9,043 nt of DNA. Origin: Caldisericota bacterium (GTDB lineage Bacteria > Caldisericota > Caldisericia > Caldisericales > Caldisericaceae). Positions 7,110 through 9,043 of this stretch are shown here, in pieces. Below the pieces are notes generated by a model, which did not search any database, was not told the origin of the DNA, and was given only the letters and a program-made list of their open reading frames with translations. A program made the position numbers and the translations under genes. Where the stretch lies: assembly GCA_030642335.1 (NCBI GenBank), contig DAOWNX010000021.1, forward strand, positions 1 through 9,043, in the 5' to 3' direction. Each line of letters starts with the position of its first letter. Position 1 is the first letter of the stretch.

Positions 7110-7137
7110 TTCATAATTCTATATAATAATGTATAAT
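7110..7137 (+). promoter_or_regulatory. candidate promoter for proS
   Basis: TTCATA (7110-7115) and a perfect TATAAT (7132-7137) are 16 nt apart, and the -10 box lies 26 nt before the proS ATG. A second perfect TATAAT at 7122-7127 has no reasonable -35 partner. The predicted leader is about 20 nt, too short for a T-box or other riboswitch. AT-rich DNA gives many chance matches, so the exact box is uncertain. Confidence 0.4.
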
Positions 7138-7163
7138 AAAGAAAACTAAAAAGGAGAATAAAG

Positions 7164-8870
7164 ATGAAAATAAGTGAACTATTCTTGCCGACACTAAGGG
7201 AGGTGCCACAAGATGCTGAAATCCTGAGCCATAAACTTATGCTTAAGGCTGGAATTATCAGAAAAATCGCATCTGGCATTTACTCATACCTACCACTGGG
7301 ACTAAGGTCTCTAAAAAAAATAGAACAAATCATAAGGGAAGAGATGAATAATGCAGGAGCACAGGAAATTCTCTTCCCGGCTATACTTCCCAAAGAAATC
7401 TGGGATGAAACAGGGAGATGGGAATTATATGGCGAAGAAATGTTTAAACTGAGAGACAGAAAGGGCAGAGAGTTCTGCCTGGGACCAACTCACGAAGAAG
7501 CTGTAGTCGATCTAGCACGGGGAGAAATCCGCTCTTACAAAGAGCTTCCAAAAACATTCTACCAGATACAAACAAAATACAGAGATGAAATAAGACCTCG
7601 TTTTGGTGTGATGAGAGCAAGGGAATTCATCATGAAAGATGCATACTCTTTTGACATATCAGAGACAGAATTAGAAAATACATATAACAAAATATTTAAC
7701 GCATATGTAAAAATATTTGAACGTTGCGGCCTCAGTACAATCCCGATTGAGGCAGATTCAGGCGCAATCGGAGGAAAAGTTTCGCATGAATTCGTTGTAA
7801 AATCCACCAATGCAGGGGAAAGCACATTTGTCTCCTGCCCGCATTGCGAATATGCAGCAAGCATTGACGCAGCAAAAGCCAAAGAAGAAGATCTATTATC
7901 TACTGAACAAGAACAATCTCTAGAAGAAGTTGCAACACCAAATGCAAAGTCTGTTGAAGAAATAGCAAAATTCTTGCACATCGATAAAGCAAATATCGCG
8001 AAATCACTTCTCTACAAAATAGATGACGAATTTGTACTTGCATTAGTACGAGGAGACGATGAATTAAACGAAATAAAATTAAAAAACTTATTCAATGCAA
8101 ATCACATAAGACAGTCCACAGAAGAAGAAGTAAAAAAACTTACAGGAGCATCTACGGGCTCAATAGGACCTGTTAAAACAAAACTAAAAATCGTAATAGA
8201 TAGGCGAGTAAGCACGATGAAAAACTTTACTACAGGAGCAAATAAAAATGGTTTTCATTTTAAAAATGTTAATACCGGAAGAGATTTCGCTGGAGAAAAG
8301 GTAGCAGACATAAGAAAAGTTAAAGAAGGGGACCTCTGCCCAAAATGTGGCACGCCACTAACAACATATGAAGGAGTTGAAGTGGGACACACATTCAAAC
8401 TCGGGATAAAATATTCAGAAAAGATGGATGCAAAATTTTTAGACAGTGACGGAAAAGAAAAATACTTTGTCATGGGTTGTTATGGCATAGGAGTAGGAAG
8501 GACTCTTGCTGCAATTATAGAGGAATACAATGATAAATATGGGATAAAATGGCCGGTATCTGTTGCTCCATTCACGGTAGAAATAATACCACTCAATATG
8601 TCAGACAGCGAAATAAAAAATGAAGCAGAAAAACTATATAAACTATTTAAAGAAAAGAATATAGAAACAATCATAGATGACAGAGATGACATAAGTGCAG
8701 GAGTAAAATTTAACGATGCAGATCTTATAGGCGTACCGTTTCAAGTTATCGTTGGAAGAACATTTAAACAGAACGGCAAAATAGAAATAAAGAAAAGAGA
8801 AACAGGAGAAAAATTTATTGTTGAAGAACAAAATGCAATAACATTCATAGAAAATGTAATAAAAAATTAG
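7164..8870 (+). CDS. proS: prolyl-tRNA synthetase, bacterial type with editing domain
   Basis: A complete 568-residue class II aminoacyl-tRNA synthetase that charges tRNA-Pro. Its length and layout match the bacterial (E. coli-like) form. Motif 1 lies at about 46-72, followed by the CLGPTHEEAV segment (105-114). Motif 2 starts at YRDEIRPRFG (139-148) and continues through the F-MKDAYSF stretch to 163. The YbaK-like INS editing domain, which clears mischarged alanine, occupies about 225-390 and has the conserved Lys280 in IAKSLLYK. Motif 3 is GCYGIGVGRT (438-447), and the anticodon-binding domain covers about 465-568. Two CxxC pairs (Cys225/228 and Cys392/395) flank the editing domain and could bind a metal. 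The ATG at 7164 follows GGAG with a 7-nt spacer. The gene stands alone between a divergent operon and a convergent fabF end, with a strong hairpin 17 nt after its stop. Confidence 0.98.
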   Translation: MKISELFLPTLREVPQDAEILSHKLMLKAGIIRKIASGIYSYLPLGLRSLKKIEQIIREEMNNAGAQEILFPAILPKEIWDETGRWELYGEEMFKLRDRKGREFCLGPTHEEAVVDLARGEIRSYKELPKTFYQIQTKYRDEIRPRFGVMRAREFIMKDAYSFDISETELENTYNKIFNAYVKIFERCGLSTIPIEADSGAIGGKVSHEFVVKSTNAGESTFVSCPHCEYAASIDAAKAKEEDLLSTEQEQSLEEVATPNAKSVEEIAKFLHIDKANIAKSLLYKIDDEFVLALVRGDDELNEIKLKNLFNANHIRQSTEEEVKKLTGASTGSIGPVKTKLKIVIDRRVSTMKNFTTGANKNGFHFKNVNTGRDFAGEKVADIRKVKEGDLCPKCGTPLTTYEGVEVGHTFKLGIKYSEKMDAKFLDSDGKEKYFVMGCYGIGVGRTLAAIIEEYNDKYGIKWPVSVAPFTVEIIPLNMSDSEIKNEAEKLYKLFKEKNIETIIDDRDDISAGVKFNDADLIGVPFQVIVGRTFKQNGKIEIKKRETGEKFIVEEQNAITFIENVIKN

Positions 8871-8887
8871 AAAATAATGAAAGACTA

Positions 8888-8929
8888 AAATAATAAGGCT
8901 GACATTTGAAAGTGTCAGCCTTATTATTT
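8888..8929. terminator. bidirectional rho-independent terminator between proS and fabF
   Basis: A perfect 17-bp inverted repeat pairs 8888-8904 with 8913-8929 around an 8-nt loop. The core GGCTGACA/TGTCAGCC is GC-rich, and the outer part is A on one side and T on the other. The transcript therefore ends in a U-rich stretch when read from either side, which suits the two convergent genes. The last bases of the fabF stop codon (8930-8928) already lie in the outer stem. Confidence 0.9.
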
Positions 8930-9043
8930 ACCTAAATTTTTTGAAAATTAATGAAATGTTATGCCCGCCAAAACCGAGCGAATTTTTAAGAGCAACATTC
9001 ACATCTTTCTTTATTGCTTCATTTGGTACATAATTTAAGTCAC
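8928..9043 (-). CDS. fabF: beta-ketoacyl-ACP synthase II, C-terminal fragment (runs off the right edge)
   Basis: The last 37 codons of a minus-strand gene are present, ending in TAA at 8930-8928. The fragment begins DLNYVPNEAI and contains the loop NSLGFGGHNISLIF, the hallmark end of the condensing enzymes that extend acyl chains on acyl carrier protein in fatty-acid synthesis. The DL-x-YVP-x-EA segment favours FabF over FabB. The catalytic Cys-His-His residues lie outside the window. The gene is convergent with proS and ends inside the shared terminator stem. Confidence 0.88.
   Translation of the reverse strand, partial: DLNYVPNEAIKKDVNVALKNSLGFGGHNISLIFKKFR

Noticed and set aside
7022..7163. 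T-box or other riboswitch ahead of proS
   Set aside because: The region is only 142 nt and shared by two promoters. There is no stem-loop set, no TGG-type T-box sequence and no terminator hairpin before proS.

Overview
This is a low-GC bacterial window that is almost fully coding, with about 500 bases of very AT-rich, gene-poor DNA at the left end. It reads as free-living bacterial chromosome: housekeeping genes, tight operon packing, Shine-Dalgarno sites of the AGGAGG type, and no mobile-element genes, tRNA, rRNA or CRISPR repeats that I can see. A PPi-type phosphofructokinase and a sigma-54 activator would fit an anaerobic, energy-limited lineage. No gene here fixes the phylum, so I do not name one.

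Layout. Bases 1-503 hold no convincing gene. They are AT-rich except for a compact GC-rich patch around 318-395. From 7021 down to 504, six genes run on the minus strand in one probable transcription unit: a stand-alone CinA C-terminal amidohydrolase (pncC), two different 6-phosphofructokinases, a membrane sensor histidine kinase, an NtrC-family sigma-54 response regulator and an M20 metal-dependent amidohydrolase. The first five are separated by 1 nt or overlap by 4-11 nt, so they are probably translationally coupled. The M20 gene follows after 93 nt. A 142-nt divergent intergenic region (7022-7163) holds candidate promoters in both directions. Rightward from it lies a monocistronic prolyl-tRNA synthetase gene (7164-8870). 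A strong symmetric hairpin at 8888-8929 separates proS from the convergent 3' end of a fabF-like gene that runs off the right edge.

How the genes may work together. The two phosphofructokinases are not simple duplicates. The upstream one carries the Asp/Lys pair (GGDD and PKTMDND) typical of PPi-dependent enzymes. The downstream one looks like a Bacillus/E. coli-type ATP enzyme with its fructose-6-phosphate, catalytic and several effector positions intact, but it has GGNG instead of GGDG at the Mg-nucleotide site and Ser at position 124. Their 4-nt overlap suggests matched synthesis, and two alternatives are worth testing: two enzymes with different phosphoryl donors, or a catalytic/regulatory pair. 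The kinase/regulator pair downstream forms a complete NtrB/NtrC-like two-component system with an unfamiliar extracytoplasmic sensor region. Its signal and targets cannot be read from this window, and I found no good -24/-12 promoter here.

The points most worth a second look are the phosphofructokinase pair and its D103N change, the sensor domain, the GAFTDA variant in the sigma-54 activator, and the GC-rich patch near the left edge.
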